Origin: Salana multivorans
Lineage (GTDB): Bacteria > Actinomycetota > Actinomycetes > Actinomycetales > Beutenbergiaceae
Length of the DNA: 64,000 nt
Assembly: GCF_003751805.1 (NCBI RefSeq)
Contig: NZ_RKHQ01000001.1
Location: 2,170,001 to 2,234,000 of the forward strand
Direction of reading: 5' to 3'
Part shown: positions 26,982 through 36,283 of the stretch, in pieces
Layout: the number at the start of each line of letters is the position of its first letter
Numbering within the stretch: position 1 is the first letter of the stretch
Notes under the pieces: generated by a model
The model's input: the letters and a program-made list of their open reading frames with translations, nothing else
Database searches by the model: none
Told to the model about the DNA's origin: nothing
Made by a program: the position numbers and the translations under genes

Positions 26982-28163
26982 ATGGTGCGCGCAGCAACTC
27001 CCGAGGACAAGTTCTCCTTCGGTCTGTGGACGGTGTCCTGGGCTGGCAAGGACCAGTTCGGCGACGCGACGCGAGCGGCGCTCGACCCGTGGGAGTACCT
27101 CGGCCCGGTGGCCGAGGCCGGTGCCTCCGGCATCACCTTCCACGACGACGACGTGGTCCCGTTCGGCGCGTCCGACGACGAGCGCACCGCGATCCTCGAG
27201 CGCTTCCGCGCGGCGGCCGACGAGGTCGGCCTCACCATCGAGATGGTCACGACCAACACGTTCACCCACCCGGTGTTCAAGGACGGCGGCTTCACGGCCA
27301 ACGACCGGTCGGTGCGCCGGTTCGGCCTGCGCAAGGTGCTGCGCAACGTCGACCTGGCCGCCGAGCTCGGCGCCTCGACGTTCGTCATGTGGGGCGGTCG
27401 CGAGGGCACGGAGTACGACGGCTCGAAGGACCTCAACACGGCGCTCGAGCGCTACGCCGAGGGCGTCGACACGGTCGCGCAGTACATCAAGGACTCGGGC
27501 TACGACATGGTCATCGCCCTCGAGCCCAAGCCGAACGAGCCGCGCGGCGACATCTTCCTCCCGACGATCGGCCACGCCCTCGGCTTCATCGCGAAGCTGA
27601 GCAACGGCGACATCGTCGGCCTCAACCCGGAGACCGGGCACGAGCAGATGGCCGGCCTCAACTACACCCACGGCCTCGCGCAGGCGCTGTGGGCCGGCAA
27701 GCTGTTCCACATCGACCTCAACGGCCAGCGCTCGATCAAGTACGACCAGGACCTCGTGTTCGGTCACGGTGACCTGCTCTCGGCCTTCTTCACGGTCGAC
27801 CTCATCGAGAACGGCTTCCCGAACGGCGGCCCGCGGTACACCGGCTGGAAGCACTTCGACTACAAGCCGTCCCGGACCGAGGGCTTCGACGGCGTCTGGG
27901 CCTCGGCCCGCGCCAACATCGAGACCTACCTGCTCCTGGCGGAGAAGGCGCGGGCCTACCGCGAGGACCCGCGCGTCCAGGCGGCGTTCGAGGCCGCCGG
28001 CATCTTCGAGTCCGCGCAGCCGACGCTCGCCGAGGGGGAGAGCGTCGCCGACCTGCTCGCCGACCGCTCGGCGTTCGAGGACTTCGACGCCGACGCCGCC
28101 GGCGCCCGGGAGACCAACTACGTGATCCTCAACCAGCTCGCGCTCGAGCACCTCATCGGCTGA
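26982..28163 (+). CDS. xylA: Xylose isomerase
   Basis: Enzyme of 393 residues converting D-xylose to D-xylulose, class I (short) type of actinobacteria. Active-site residues fall at the standard Streptomyces numbers: H54 and D57 (FHDDD), E181 (ALEPKP), E217 and H220 (NPETGHEQ), with [16 protein letters not shown] supplying the second-metal Asp residues. Cytosolic. First gene of xylA-xylB-dehydrogenase; its TGA overlaps the xylB ATG. Control is probably by the divergent ROK protein. Confidence 0.98.
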   Translation: MVRAATPEDKFSFGLWTVSWAGKDQFGDATRAALDPWEYLGPVAEAGASGITFHDDDVVPFGASDDERTAILERFRAAADEVGLTIEMVTTNTFTHPVFKDGGFTANDRSVRRFGLRKVLRNVDLAAELGASTFVMWGGREGTEYDGSKDLNTALERYAEGVDTVAQYIKDSGYDMVIALEPKPNEPRGDIFLPTIGHALGFIAKLSNGDIVGLNPETGHEQMAGLNYTHGLAQALWAGKLFHIDLNGQRSIKYDQDLVFGHGDLLSAFFTVDLIENGFPNGGPRYTGWKHFDYKPSRTEGFDGVWASARANIETYLLLAEKARAYREDPRVQAAFEAAGIFESAQPTLAEGESVADLLADRSAFEDFDADAAGARETNYVILNQLALEHLIG

Positions 28164-29599
28164 TGACCGCACCGCTCGTCGCCGGGATCGACACGTCGAC
28201 CCAGTCCGTCAAGGTCGTCGTGCGCGACGCCGAGACCGGGGCGTTCGTCCGCTCCGGCTCGGCGTCGCACCCGAACGCCACCCAGGTCGACCCCCGCGTG
28301 TGGTGGGAGGCCCTGCAGGTCGCCGTCGAGCGCGCGGGCGGCCTCGACGGCGTCGTCGCCGTGTCGGTCGGCGGCCAGCAGCACGGCATGGTCACGCTCG
28401 ACGCGGACGGCGAGCCCGTCCGCCCGGCCATGCTGTGGAACGACAACTCCTCGGGCCGGCAGGCAAGGGAGCTGGTGGCCGAGCTCGGCGCCGAGCGCTG
28501 GGCGAGCGAGACCGGGACCGTCCCGGTGGCGTCGATCACGGCGACGAAGCTGCGCTGGCTGGCCGAGCACGAGCCCGAGAACGCCGCGCGGGTCGCGGCC
28601 GTCTGCCTGCCGCACGACTACCTCACCTGGCGGCTGCGCGGCTCGACCGACATCGCCGAGCTCACCACCGACCGGTCCGACGCGTCCGGCACCGGGTACT
28701 TCAGCGGGCGGACGGGGGAGTACCTGCCCGACCTGCTGGGGCACGCGTTCGGGCGCAGCGACCTCGTGCTCCCGCGCGTCGCCGACATCCGCGAGTCGGT
28801 CGGCCGGGCCGCGGGGCTCGGCATCGACGCCATCGTCGGACCCGGAACGGGGGACAACGCCGGCGCGGCGCTCGCGCTCGGCCTCGGCCCGGGCGACGTC
28901 CTGCTCTCGGTCGGCACGTCGGGCGTGGTCTCGGCCATCGTCACGCAGCAGCCGGCCGATCCCACGGGACTGGTGGCGGGGTTCTCGGACGCCACCGGCA
29001 ACTACCTGCCGCTGGTCGCGACGGTCAACTGCGCCCAGGTGCTCGACGCGACGCGCGAGCTCCTCGGCGTCGACTACGACGAGCTCGCGCGGCTCGCGCT
29101 GGCCGCGCCGGCGGGGAGCAACGGGCTGAGCTTCGTCCCCTACCTGCACGGCGAGCGGACGCCGAACCTGCCCGACGCCGCCGGTGCGATCCACGGCGTC
29201 ACCCACGCCTCCTACACGCGCGAGTCGCTCGCGCGTGCCGCGTTCGAGGCGATCGTCTGCGGGCTCGGCGTCGGTCTCGACGCCGTCCGGGTGCTCGGCC
29301 TCGAGGTCGCGTCGCTGCGGCTGGTCGGCGGGGCGGCGAAGTCGCCGGCGCTGCGCGAGGTGGCGCCGTCCGTGCTCGGGCACGACATCGTGCTGCCGGC
29401 GCCGGGGGAGTACGTGGCCGACGGCGTCGCCCGTCAGGCCGCCTGGGTGCTCGCCGCCCAGACGGACGCGGCGGCCGACCTGCCGGCGTGGCCGGAGCTC
29501 GGGGGCGCCCCCGTCGAGGTCGCGACGGCGCCGTCGGCTCCGCACGTGCGCGAGCAGTACGCGCTCGCCGCGCCGCTGCACCTGACCAGGGAGGGCTGA
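28163..29599 (+). CDS. xylB: Xylulokinase
   Basis: FGGY-family kinase of 478 residues phosphorylating D-xylulose to xylulose 5-phosphate. N-terminal phosphate-binding motif [14 protein letters not shown], substrate segment [11 protein letters not shown], and catalytic Asp at about residue 231 in [12 protein letters not shown]. The FGGY C-terminal block [20 protein letters not shown] is intact. The ATG shares one base with the xylA stop, showing tight coupling. Confidence 0.97.
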   Translation: MTAPLVAGIDTSTQSVKVVVRDAETGAFVRSGSASHPNATQVDPRVWWEALQVAVERAGGLDGVVAVSVGGQQHGMVTLDADGEPVRPAMLWNDNSSGRQARELVAELGAERWASETGTVPVASITATKLRWLAEHEPENAARVAAVCLPHDYLTWRLRGSTDIAELTTDRSDASGTGYFSGRTGEYLPDLLGHAFGRSDLVLPRVADIRESVGRAAGLGIDAIVGPGTGDNAGAALALGLGPGDVLLSVGTSGVVSAIVTQQPADPTGLVAGFSDATGNYLPLVATVNCAQVLDATRELLGVDYDELARLALAAPAGSNGLSFVPYLHGERTPNLPDAAGAIHGVTHASYTRESLARAAFEAIVCGLGVGLDAVRVLGLEVASLRLVGGAAKSPALREVAPSVLGHDIVLPAPGEYVADGVARQAAWVLAAQTDAAADLPAWPELGGAPVEVATAPSAPHVREQYALAAPLHLTREG

Positions 29600-29600
29600 C

Positions 29601-30626
29601 GTGGGCGAGCTGCCCCCGACGATGCGCCGCGGCCGCCTGTTCGCCGCGCGTGACCTGCGGCTGGACGAGGTGCCCCTCCCGGTCCCCGGACCGGGGGAGA
29701 CCCTCGTCCGGATGACCGACATGGGCCTGTGCGGGAGCGACCTGCACTGGTTCGCCGACGGGGGCATCGGCGACGCGGTCCTGACCGACCCGCTCGTCCC
29801 CGGTCACGAGCTGGCCGGCGTCGCCGTCGACGGCCCGTACGCCGGCCGACGCGTGGCGCTGGACCCCGCGATCCCGTGCGAGGAGTGCGAGCACTGCCTC
29901 GAGAACGACCGGAACCTGTGTCCGGCGGTCCGGTTCTCCGGGCACAGCAGCACCGAGGGCGGGCTCGTCGAGTACAAGACGTGGCCGACCCGGCTGATCC
30001 ATCCGCTGCCCGACGGCATGACGGGCGCCGACGGTGCCATGCTCGAGCCGCTCGGCGTCGCGCTGCACGCCTGGGACCTCGCGCACGGCCGGCTGGTGCA
30101 GGACGTCGCCGTCGTCGGCTGCGGCCCGATCGGCCTCATGCTCGTCCAGCTCGCGCGGCGGCTCGGCGGGGGCGGTCGCGTCGTGGCCGTCGAGCCGCTG
30201 GCGCACCGGCGGGAGGCGGCGCTGCGCTACGGCGCCGACGTCGCCGTCGCGCCGGACGACCTCGCGGCCGCCGAGGCGGTGCTGACGCACGGCGGGGCGC
30301 ACACCGTGTTCGAGGTGGCCGGGAACGACCGGGCGATCGCCGCGTCGCTCGCGCTCGCGCGACCGGGCGCCCGCGTGGTCCTGGCCGGGATCCCCGACGA
30401 CGACCGGTCCTCCTTCGGTGCCGGGCTGGCACGCCGCAAGGGCCTCACCCTCGTCATGGTGCGCCGGATGAAGGAGATGTACGACCGGACGATCCGGCTG
30501 GTCGAGTCGGGGACCGTCGACGTGCGGGGACTCGTCTCGGACCGGCTGCCGCTGGCGTCCGCAGCCGAGGCGTTCGAGCGCGGTGTCGCGCGCGACGGGC
30601 TCAAGGTGGTCATCGGCCTGGACTGA
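29601..30626 (+). CDS. Zinc-dependent medium-chain dehydrogenase (polyol/idonate type)
   Basis: Protein of 341 residues of the sorbitol/xylitol/idonate dehydrogenase group. Catalytic zinc site: C43 (GLCGSDLHW) and the GHE motif (VPGHELAG); structural zinc cysteines in CEECEHCLENDRNLC; Rossmann fold VAVVGCGPIGLMLVQLA. The GTG at 29601 follows the xylB stop by 1 bp, so it belongs to the xylose operon. A role in oxidising xylitol or another pentitol to xylulose would fit (inference); idonate or sorbitol cannot be excluded. Confidence 0.88.
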   Translation: MGELPPTMRRGRLFAARDLRLDEVPLPVPGPGETLVRMTDMGLCGSDLHWFADGGIGDAVLTDPLVPGHELAGVAVDGPYAGRRVALDPAIPCEECEHCLENDRNLCPAVRFSGHSSTEGGLVEYKTWPTRLIHPLPDGMTGADGAMLEPLGVALHAWDLAHGRLVQDVAVVGCGPIGLMLVQLARRLGGGGRVVAVEPLAHRREAALRYGADVAVAPDDLAAAEAVLTHGGAHTVFEVAGNDRAIAASLALARPGARVVLAGIPDDDRSSFGAGLARRKGLTLVMVRRMKEMYDRTIRLVESGTVDVRGLVSDRLPLASAAEAFERGVARDGLKVVIGLD

Positions 30627-30649
30627 CCGGACCGGTCCGCCCGGCGAGG

Positions 30650-31285
30650 TCAGCGCCCCGAGACGATCCGCGCCAGCGCGTCCTCCGCGCCCTCGCGCGG
30701 CAGCGGGTCGAGGCCGGCCGACTGCCACGACCGCACCAGCCGCGGCTCGGCCCGCCACAGCGCGACGCCCCGGCGGACCAGCGTCCCGAGCGGCTTGCGC
30801 GCCTCCCCGACGTCGCGCGCGAACCGGCGCACGGCCGTCGTCGTGCGCGACTGGACGAGGTGGAAGGCGCCCGCGAGGACGCCGGCGGAGCGCAGCGGCT
30901 CGACGACGTGCGCCGCGAAGATCCCCTCGGCCACGATGGCCGGCGCGCCGGAGATGTCGAGCGTCTCCGAGCCCGTGCGGCGCGACGTCGGGATGTCGTA
31001 GACGGGCAGCGTGAGGCTGTCGCACCGGCAGGCGTCCAGGAGGGTCGCGACGGCGTGGTCGAGGTCCCACGTGCCGGGGTCGTCCCAGTCGACGGTGCCG
31101 CGGGCCCGCGGCAGGCCGGGGTGGTCGATGTCGAGGTAGAAGTCGTCGAGCCTGACCACCGGGATGCCGAGCCGGCCGGCGACGGAGCTCTTGCCCGACC
31201 CCGAGGCGCCGGCCAGCACGAGCACGCGCCGCCGGGGGACCCGCTCGCCCTCGGGCAGGTCGAACAGGGCGTCGCTCGGGGTCAC
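30650..31285 (-). CDS. P-loop nucleoside (uridine) kinase-like protein
   Basis: Cytosolic protein of 211 residues. Walker A is GASGSGKSS near residue 25, followed by VVRLDDFYLDIDHPGLPR, which resembles the Asp and Tyr nucleoside-binding region of uridine kinases, and a later AIVAEGIFAAHVV strand as in Udk. A shortened family member; uridine kinase is the default name, substrate not proven. GTG 31285 is chosen from the leaderless TACGCT element 6 nt upstream. It faces the xyl operon convergently. Confidence 0.8.
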   Translation of the reverse strand: MTPSDALFDLPEGERVPRRRVLVLAGASGSGKSSVAGRLGIPVVRLDDFYLDIDHPGLPRARGTVDWDDPGTWDLDHAVATLLDACRCDSLTLPVYDIPTSRRTGSETLDISGAPAIVAEGIFAAHVVEPLRSAGVLAGAFHLVQSRTTTAVRRFARDVGEARKPLGTLVRRGVALWRAEPRLVRSWQSAGLDPLPREGAEDALARIVSGR

Positions 31286-31291
31286 GGGACG

Positions 31292-31297
31292 AGCGTA
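31292..31297 (-). promoter_or_regulatory. Leaderless -10 element (TACGCT) for the kinase gene
   Basis: Minus-strand TACGCT ends 6 nt before the GTG at 31285. Confidence 0.45.
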
Positions 31298-31400
31298 GTG
31301 CGGGCGATGCCTCGCCGATGCTTGCGGGGCGGGCGTCGCGACCCCCATAGTGTGCTCGCGGCCCACCCACGGCGGGGGGCCATCGCACCGGGAGGGTGAC

Positions 31401-31733
31401 ATGGCGGAGGACAGCTTCCTCGACAAGGTCAAGGACGTCGCGAGCGACGTCGCCGAGAAGATCGGCGACGTGGCGGGGGACGTGGCCGAGAAGGCCAAGG
31501 ACGTGGCGGGTGACGTCGCCGGCAAGGCGAAGGACGCCTTCGACGACGTCCAGGAGAAGGTCGGGCCGGGCCTCGCCGAGGCCCGGGAGAAGGCGGGCGA
31601 TCTCCTCGAGGACGCCAAGGACCGCGCGGGCGCCGCGTTCGAGTCGGTCAAGGACCGGTTCGACGGCGACGAGGCGACGCCGAACCCGGACGCCGCCGCC
31701 GAGGCGCAGGCGGACGACGAGCGCTTCGCCTGA
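31401..31733 (+). CDS. Small LEA-like 11-mer repeat protein
   Basis: Highly charged, Cys-free protein of 110 residues composed almost entirely of 11-residue repeats (KDVASDVAEKI, GDVAGDVAEKA, KDVAGDVAGKA, KDAFDDVQEKV and weaker copies), the pattern of group-3 LEA proteins and apolipoprotein-like amphipathic helices. The tail from about residue 92 is acidic and Ala-rich. GGAGG lies 5 bp before the ATG, and TAGTGT at 31348-31353 may be the -10. Likely a stress or desiccation protein or membrane-surface-binding helix (inference from the repeat only). It is followed by a strong hairpin. Confidence 0.85.
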   Translation: MAEDSFLDKVKDVASDVAEKIGDVAGDVAEKAKDVAGDVAGKAKDAFDDVQEKVGPGLAEAREKAGDLLEDAKDRAGAAFESVKDRFDGDEATPNPDAAAEAQADDERFA

Positions 31734-31760
31734 CGCGCGCCGCGCCGACGTGCAGCGGGC

Positions 31761-31791
31761 CCGGTCGCGACAGCCGAGCTGTCGCGACCGG
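31761..31791. terminator. Bidirectional hairpin between the LEA-like and LacI genes
   Basis: Perfect 14-bp stem (31761-31774 with 31778-31791) and 3-nt loop in the gap between two convergent genes. Confidence 0.75.
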
Positions 31792-31815
31792 GGCCGTTCC
31801 CGTCGGGCAAGCGGT

Positions 31816-31840
31816 GGGACGCGGACGTCAGCCCGCGGTC
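31816..31840. repeat. 25-bp direct repeat, left copy
   Basis: Exact match to 38312-38336. This copy contains the stop codon and last codons of the LacI gene on the minus strand. The two copies bracket the oligosaccharide transport and GH120 cassette. Confidence 0.85.
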
Positions 31841-32898
31841 GCGTCGCCGCCGGGCTCGCCGCCCGCCTCACCGTCGGCTGGTGGCGCGGTGGAGCTGCGG
31901 ACGACGAGCGACGTCGCGAGCTGGATCCGCGTCGAGTCGGGCTCGTGCCCGTCGGCCATCCGCAGCAGCGTCCGCGCGGCGAGCGCGCCCATCCGGCGCA
32001 GCGGCTGCCGCACGGTCGTGAGGGCGGGGGAGGACCAGTGCGCCGGCTGCAGGTCGTCGAAGCCGACGACGCTGAGCCGCTCCGGCGTGCGCAGCCCCGA
32101 CCGCCGGGCTCCCTCGATGACGCCGAGCGCGACCGCGTCGCACAGGCACATGATCGCGGTCGGCGGGCGGGGTGAGCGCGCGATCCGGGTGCCGATGGCG
32201 AAGCCGGTGCTGTACTCCGTGTCGCCGGGGAACGCCAGCGTCGGGTCGGGCTCGATGCCGGAGCGCTCGAGCGCCGAGCGGTATCCCGCGTACCGCTCGA
32301 GGGCGAAGTCGAAGTCCTTGTTGACGCCCGCGAAGGCGATCCGCTCGTGGCCGAGGTCGATGAGGTGCTGCGTGCCGAGCGCGGCGCCGGCCCAGCTCGC
32401 CGAGCCGACGGTCACGATCGACCCCAGGTCGCGCGACTTGGCGTCGACGCAGACGACGGGCACCCCCAGCCGCTCGGTCGTCTCGTGGAGCCCGTCGGCC
32501 AGGAGCGCGGTGACGAGCAGGATGCCGAGCACCCCCGTCGCGGCGCGGCGCTCGAGCCAGGCCGCGTCGACGCCGCCCTCCTCGACCGTCGGGGTGAGGC
32601 CGACCACGACCTCGACGTCGGCCTTCGCCGCGGCGGCCATGGCCCCCTCGAGCACGCTCGCGCTGTAGACGGAGCCGAACCCGTCGAACGCCGCGAGGAT
32701 CGTGCGCCGCTTCGGCTGAGCCGCGAGCGCCCGTGGCCGGCGCTCGTACCCGAGCTCGACCGCGGCGGCGTGAACCCGCACGCGCGTCGCGACGGCCACC
32801 TCGGGGCGTCCGGCCAGCGCCTTCGATGCCGTCGCCAGCGAGCAGCCGGCCGCCTCCGCGACCTCCTCCAGCGTGGGACGCGTCGACCTGCCTGCCAC
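31828..32898 (-). CDS. LacI family transcriptional regulator of the xylo-oligosaccharide cassette
   Basis: Repressor of 356 residues: helix-turn-helix (PTLEEVAEAAGCSLATASKALAGRPEVAVATRVRV), hinge LGYERRPRALAAQ, and a sugar-sensor domain with the usual LSVVGFDDLQPAHWSSPALTTVRQP block. The GTG start follows from the position of the DNA-binding domain. It is divergent from the transporter and GH120 genes; inverted GAAANTTTC sites lie in the shared 245-bp region on both sides, so autoregulation plus repression of the transporter is likely, with a xylo-oligosaccharide as inducer (inference). Confidence 0.93.
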   Translation of the reverse strand: MAGRSTRPTLEEVAEAAGCSLATASKALAGRPEVAVATRVRVHAAAVELGYERRPRALAAQPKRRTILAAFDGFGSVYSASVLEGAMAAAAKADVEVVVGLTPTVEEGGVDAAWLERRAATGVLGILLVTALLADGLHETTERLGVPVVCVDAKSRDLGSIVTVGSASWAGAALGTQHLIDLGHERIAFAGVNKDFDFALERYAGYRSALERSGIEPDPTLAFPGDTEYSTGFAIGTRIARSPRPPTAIMCLCDAVALGVIEGARRSGLRTPERLSVVGFDDLQPAHWSSPALTTVRQPLRRMGALAARTLLRMADGHEPDSTRIQLATSLVVRSSTAPPADGEAGGEPGGDATAG

Positions 32899-32964
32899 CC
32901 CGGCCCCCTTCTCGTCGCTCGCGGGCCCCTCGCGCCCCGAGTCGCGCTCAGACTACAGCGTGAA

Positions 32965-33105
32965 GAAACTTTCAGATCATCTCGGTTGAGTTACAAAGCG
33001 CGCATCCGAGCAAAATAGAGCCATTCGGGTCTTGACGGAGCGCGCTGGTCGCCGCAAACTCGGGTCGAACATTCACTGAAACATCTGGCGTAGATCGAAA
33101 GTTTC
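32965..33105. promoter_or_regulatory. Two LacI-type operators (GAAANTTTC) and transporter promoter
   Basis: GAAACTTTC (32965-32973) and GAAAGTTTC (33097-33105) are the same palindrome in both orientations; a half-site TGAAAC lies at 33077. Between them TTGACG (33032-33037), a 17-bp spacer and CAAACT (33055-33060) form a promoter for the solute-binding-protein gene. One operator lies toward each divergent gene. Confidence 0.55.
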
Positions 33106-33143
33106 AGTATCCGGTTCACCCAGCTCGTCAGAGAGGACGACCC

Positions 33144-34490
33144 ATGTCACGACGTCGTGTCATCGCAGGATCGATCGGAATGCTCGCAGCCCTCACCCTC
33201 GTCGCCGCGTGCGGCGGCGGGACGAGGCCCGGCCAGGGCGGCACGGGGACGGACGACGGAGGAGGGGCCGACGGCGGTGGTGCGTCGGGCTCCACCGTCG
33301 CGACCGCCTGGGGCCTCACCGGCGGCGTCAACGAGGTGCTCTACAAGGAGTCGCTCGGCTGGTGGAACGAGGCGAACCCCGATGCCCGGATCGGGCTCGA
33401 GTTCTTCGCCAACGACGCCTACAAGGAGAAGATCCGCACGGCCCTCGGCGCGGGCAACGCGCCGACGCTCATCTACGGCTGGGGCGGCGGTGGTCTCAAG
33501 GAGTACGTCGACAACGGCAACGTCGTCGACATGACGGCCGAGACCGCGAACCTCGTCGACCGCGTCCTCCCGTCCGTCGCGGCGGGCGGCATCTTCGACG
33601 GCAAGGTGTACGGCGTCCCGAACAGCCAGAGCCAGCCCGTCATCCTCTACTACAACCAGAACGTCCTCGACGAGGCGGGGGTCGCCGTCCCGACGACGTG
33701 GGAGGAGCTGATGAGCGCCGTCGCCACGCTCAACGAGCACGGCGTCGCGCCGTTCTCGGTCGCCGGGCAGTCCAAGTGGCCCTACCTCATGTGGATCCAG
33801 TACCTCACGGACCGCGTCGGCGGCCCGGAGGCCTTCCAGGCCGTGCTCGACGGGGAGCCCGGTGCCTGGTCCGACCCGGCGTTCGCCGAGGCGCTCACGA
33901 TGATCCAGGACCTCGTGAAGGCCGACGGCTTCGTCTCGGGCTACGGCTCGATCGCCGCGGACGCCAACGCCGACCAGGCGCTCCTGTACACGGGCAAGGC
34001 CGCGTTCCTGCTCCAGGGGAGCTGGATCTACTCGAGTCTCAAGGTCGACGCGCCGGACTTCGTCGCCGACGGCCTCGGCTTCACCACGTTCCCGGAGGTC
34101 ACCGGCGGCGCCGGCGACCCGCTCGACATCGTCGGGAACACCTCGAACTACTGGTCGGTCTCCGCGACGGCGACGGACGAGGCGAAGGCGGCTGCCACCT
34201 CCTACCTCGACACGATCGTGTTCGACGACGACTACACCCAGGTGCTGCTGGACGCGGGCGGCGTCCCGCCCGTCGCCGGGCTCGAGGACACCATCGCGAA
34301 GGCGGACGACGCGGAGTTCATCGGGCTGGCCTACGACATGGTGAAGCAGGCTCCGCACTTCCAGCTCTCCTGGGACCAGGCCCTCGCGCCCGACGCGGCG
34401 CAGGAGCTCCTGACGAACCTGGAGAAGATCTTCCTGCTCCAGAGCACGCCCGAGCAGTTCGTCGACGCGATGAACAAGACGATCGGCTGA
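33144..34490 (+). CDS. Lipoprotein sugar-binding protein of ABC importer
   Basis: Extracellular solute-binding protein of 448 residues, family 1. Signal peptide MSRRRVIAGSIGMLAALTLV followed by lipobox VAAC with C23 as lipid anchor, then a Gly/Asp/Thr-rich linker (24-50) and the mature two-lobe domain (WWNEANPDARIGLEFF, GVPNSQSQPVILYYNQNVLDEAG, LLYTGKAAFLLQGSW). Delivers oligosaccharides to the two permeases encoded next. The GH120 gene in the same operon points to xylo-oligosaccharides. No ATPase is encoded here. Confidence 0.95.
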   Translation: MSRRRVIAGSIGMLAALTLVAACGGGTRPGQGGTGTDDGGGADGGGASGSTVATAWGLTGGVNEVLYKESLGWWNEANPDARIGLEFFANDAYKEKIRTALGAGNAPTLIYGWGGGGLKEYVDNGNVVDMTAETANLVDRVLPSVAAGGIFDGKVYGVPNSQSQPVILYYNQNVLDEAGVAVPTTWEELMSAVATLNEHGVAPFSVAGQSKWPYLMWIQYLTDRVGGPEAFQAVLDGEPGAWSDPAFAEALTMIQDLVKADGFVSGYGSIAADANADQALLYTGKAAFLLQGSWIYSSLKVDAPDFVADGLGFTTFPEVTGGAGDPLDIVGNTSNYWSVSATATDEAKAAATSYLDTIVFDDDYTQVLLDAGGVPPVAGLEDTIAKADDAEFIGLAYDMVKQAPHFQLSWDQALAPDAAQELLTNLEKIFLLQSTPEQFVDAMNKTIG

Positions 34491-34492
34491 CC

Positions 34493-35422
34493 GTGGCCGT
34501 CCGGACGACCGAACGGGTCGGCCGGCCCGGGTCCGCGTCCGGTGCGGCACGTCGCCGCACCGGGCCGGCCCCGTGGCTCGCCCTCCCCGCGCTGGCGTTC
34601 TTCGCCTTCTTCGCCCTCGTCCCGCTGCTCGGCGTCGTGGTGCTCAGCTTCACGAGCTGGGACGGGCTCGGCTCGCCGACGTTCATCGGCGCCGGGAACT
34701 GGGGCCGGATCCTCGCCGAGCCCCTCACCCAGCGGGCGACGGTGCTCTCGCTCGTCGTCGTGCTCCTCTCGGTCCTGTTCCAGGCGCCCGTGAGCCTCCT
34801 GCTCGGTGTGTTCATGGCGGGTCGGCAGCGCTACCGCGAGGTGCTCTCCATCCTCTACTTCCTCCCGCTGCTGTTCTCCTCGGCGGCCGTCGCGATCGCG
34901 TTCCGCTCGCTGCTCGACCCGAACTTCGGCCTCGGCGCCGCCATCGGGCTCGACGTGCTGTCCCAGGACTGGCTCGGCAAGCCGCACCTCGCGCTCGGCG
35001 TCTGCCTCTTCGTCATCGCCTGGAGCTTCATCCCGTTCCACGCGCTGCTCTACCAGGCGGGCGTCCGGCAGATCCCCGTCCAGCTCTACGAGGCGGCGAC
35101 GCTCGACGGCGCGGGCGCCTGGCGGCAGTTCTGGAGCATCACGATCCCCCAGCTCCGGTACACGATCATCACCTCGACGACGCTCATCCTCGTGGGGTCG
35201 CTCACCTACTTCGACCTCATCTTCATCCTCACCCAGGGCGGCCCGGGCGACGCCACCCGCATCCTCCCGCTCGACATGTACCTGCGGGGGTTCCGCTCGT
35301 TCGACATGGGCGGCGCGAGCGTCATCGCGACGATCCTCGTCGTCGTCGGGCTCACGATGTCGCTCGGGCTCAACCGCGTCTCCGGCTCCCACCGCATGGA
35401 GTCCCAGCAGGAGGGTCTGTGA
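34493..35422 (+). CDS. Sugar ABC transporter permease 1 (xylo-oligosaccharide cassette)
   Basis: MalF-type permease of 309 residues with a 25-residue cytoplasmic tail and six hydrophobic helices. The EAA loop EAATLDGAGAWRQFWSITIP is canonical. GTG 34493, 2 bp after the binding-protein stop, gives the usual length; no better start is visible. The stop overlaps the ATG of permease 2. Imports the ligand of the adjacent lipoprotein. Confidence 0.94.
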   Translation: MAVRTTERVGRPGSASGAARRRTGPAPWLALPALAFFAFFALVPLLGVVVLSFTSWDGLGSPTFIGAGNWGRILAEPLTQRATVLSLVVVLLSVLFQAPVSLLLGVFMAGRQRYREVLSILYFLPLLFSSAAVAIAFRSLLDPNFGLGAAIGLDVLSQDWLGKPHLALGVCLFVIAWSFIPFHALLYQAGVRQIPVQLYEAATLDGAGAWRQFWSITIPQLRYTIITSTTLILVGSLTYFDLIFILTQGGPGDATRILPLDMYLRGFRSFDMGGASVIATILVVVGLTMSLGLNRVSGSHRMESQQEGL

Positions 35423-36261
35423 TGAGCGCGCCATCCCTGCACGGCCGCACCCGCCCGAACGTCGTCGGCGCCGTCCTCGCGTGGGGCTGGCTGGCGATCG
35501 TGCTGCTGCCGATCTACTTCATCATCGTGACGAGCTTCAGGGCGCAGGCCGTCTACTACGCGGAGAACCCGCTCTCGATCCCGGCGAACCCGACCGTCGC
35601 CGCGTACGGGCGGGTGCTCGCGAACGACTTCCTGCTCTACTTCGCCAACAGCGTCGTCGTCACGGTGACGGCCGTCGTGCTCCTGCTCCTCATGGCGGTC
35701 GCGGCGTCCTACGTCATCGTCCGGTCGGTGTCGCCGTTCGCGCGGCGCACGTTCTCGATCTTCCTGCTCGGCCTCGCCATCCCGATGCAGGCGACGATCA
35801 TCCCCGTCTACTACCTCATCGTGCAGCTCGGCCTCTACGACACCCTGTGGGCGCTCATCCTTCCGTCGGCAGCCTTCGCGCTGCCGATCACGGTGCTCAT
35901 CATCGTCACCTTCATGCGGGACATCCCGAAGGAGCTGTTCGAGTCCATGCGCGTCGACGGCGCATCGGACATGGCGATGCTGTGGCGACTCGTGCTGCCG
36001 CTGTCGAAGCCGGCCCTCGTGACGGTGGGCATCTACGACGCCCTCAACGTGTGGAACGGCTTCCTCTTCCCGCTCGTCCTCACCCAGAGCAGCGGCATGC
36101 GGGTGCTCCCGCTGTCGCTGTGGAGCTACCAGGGCGAGTTCACGACCGACATCCCGGCGGTCCTCGCGGCCGTCGTGCTCTCGGTGCTGCCGCTCCTGGC
36201 CGCCTACGTCGTGGGGCGCCGCCAGCTCGTCGCCGGCCTCACCGCCGGGTTCGGAAAATGA
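35422..36261 (+). CDS. Sugar ABC transporter permease 2 (xylo-oligosaccharide cassette)
   Basis: MalG-type permease of 279 residues, six helices, with EAA-like loop ESMRVDGASDMAMLWRLVLP, in which the usual EAA is changed to ESM. The ATG overlaps the permease 1 stop (TGATG) and GGAGGG lies upstream. The heterodimer needs an ATPase that is not encoded in the window. Confidence 0.94.
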   Translation: MSAPSLHGRTRPNVVGAVLAWGWLAIVLLPIYFIIVTSFRAQAVYYAENPLSIPANPTVAAYGRVLANDFLLYFANSVVVTVTAVVLLLLMAVAASYVIVRSVSPFARRTFSIFLLGLAIPMQATIIPVYYLIVQLGLYDTLWALILPSAAFALPITVLIIVTFMRDIPKELFESMRVDGASDMAMLWRLVLPLSKPALVTVGIYDALNVWNGFLFPLVLTQSSGMRVLPLSLWSYQGEFTTDIPAVLAAVVLSVLPLLAAYVVGRRQLVAGLTAGFGK

Positions 36262-36283
36262 CCTCAACCGAAGGAGACATGGA

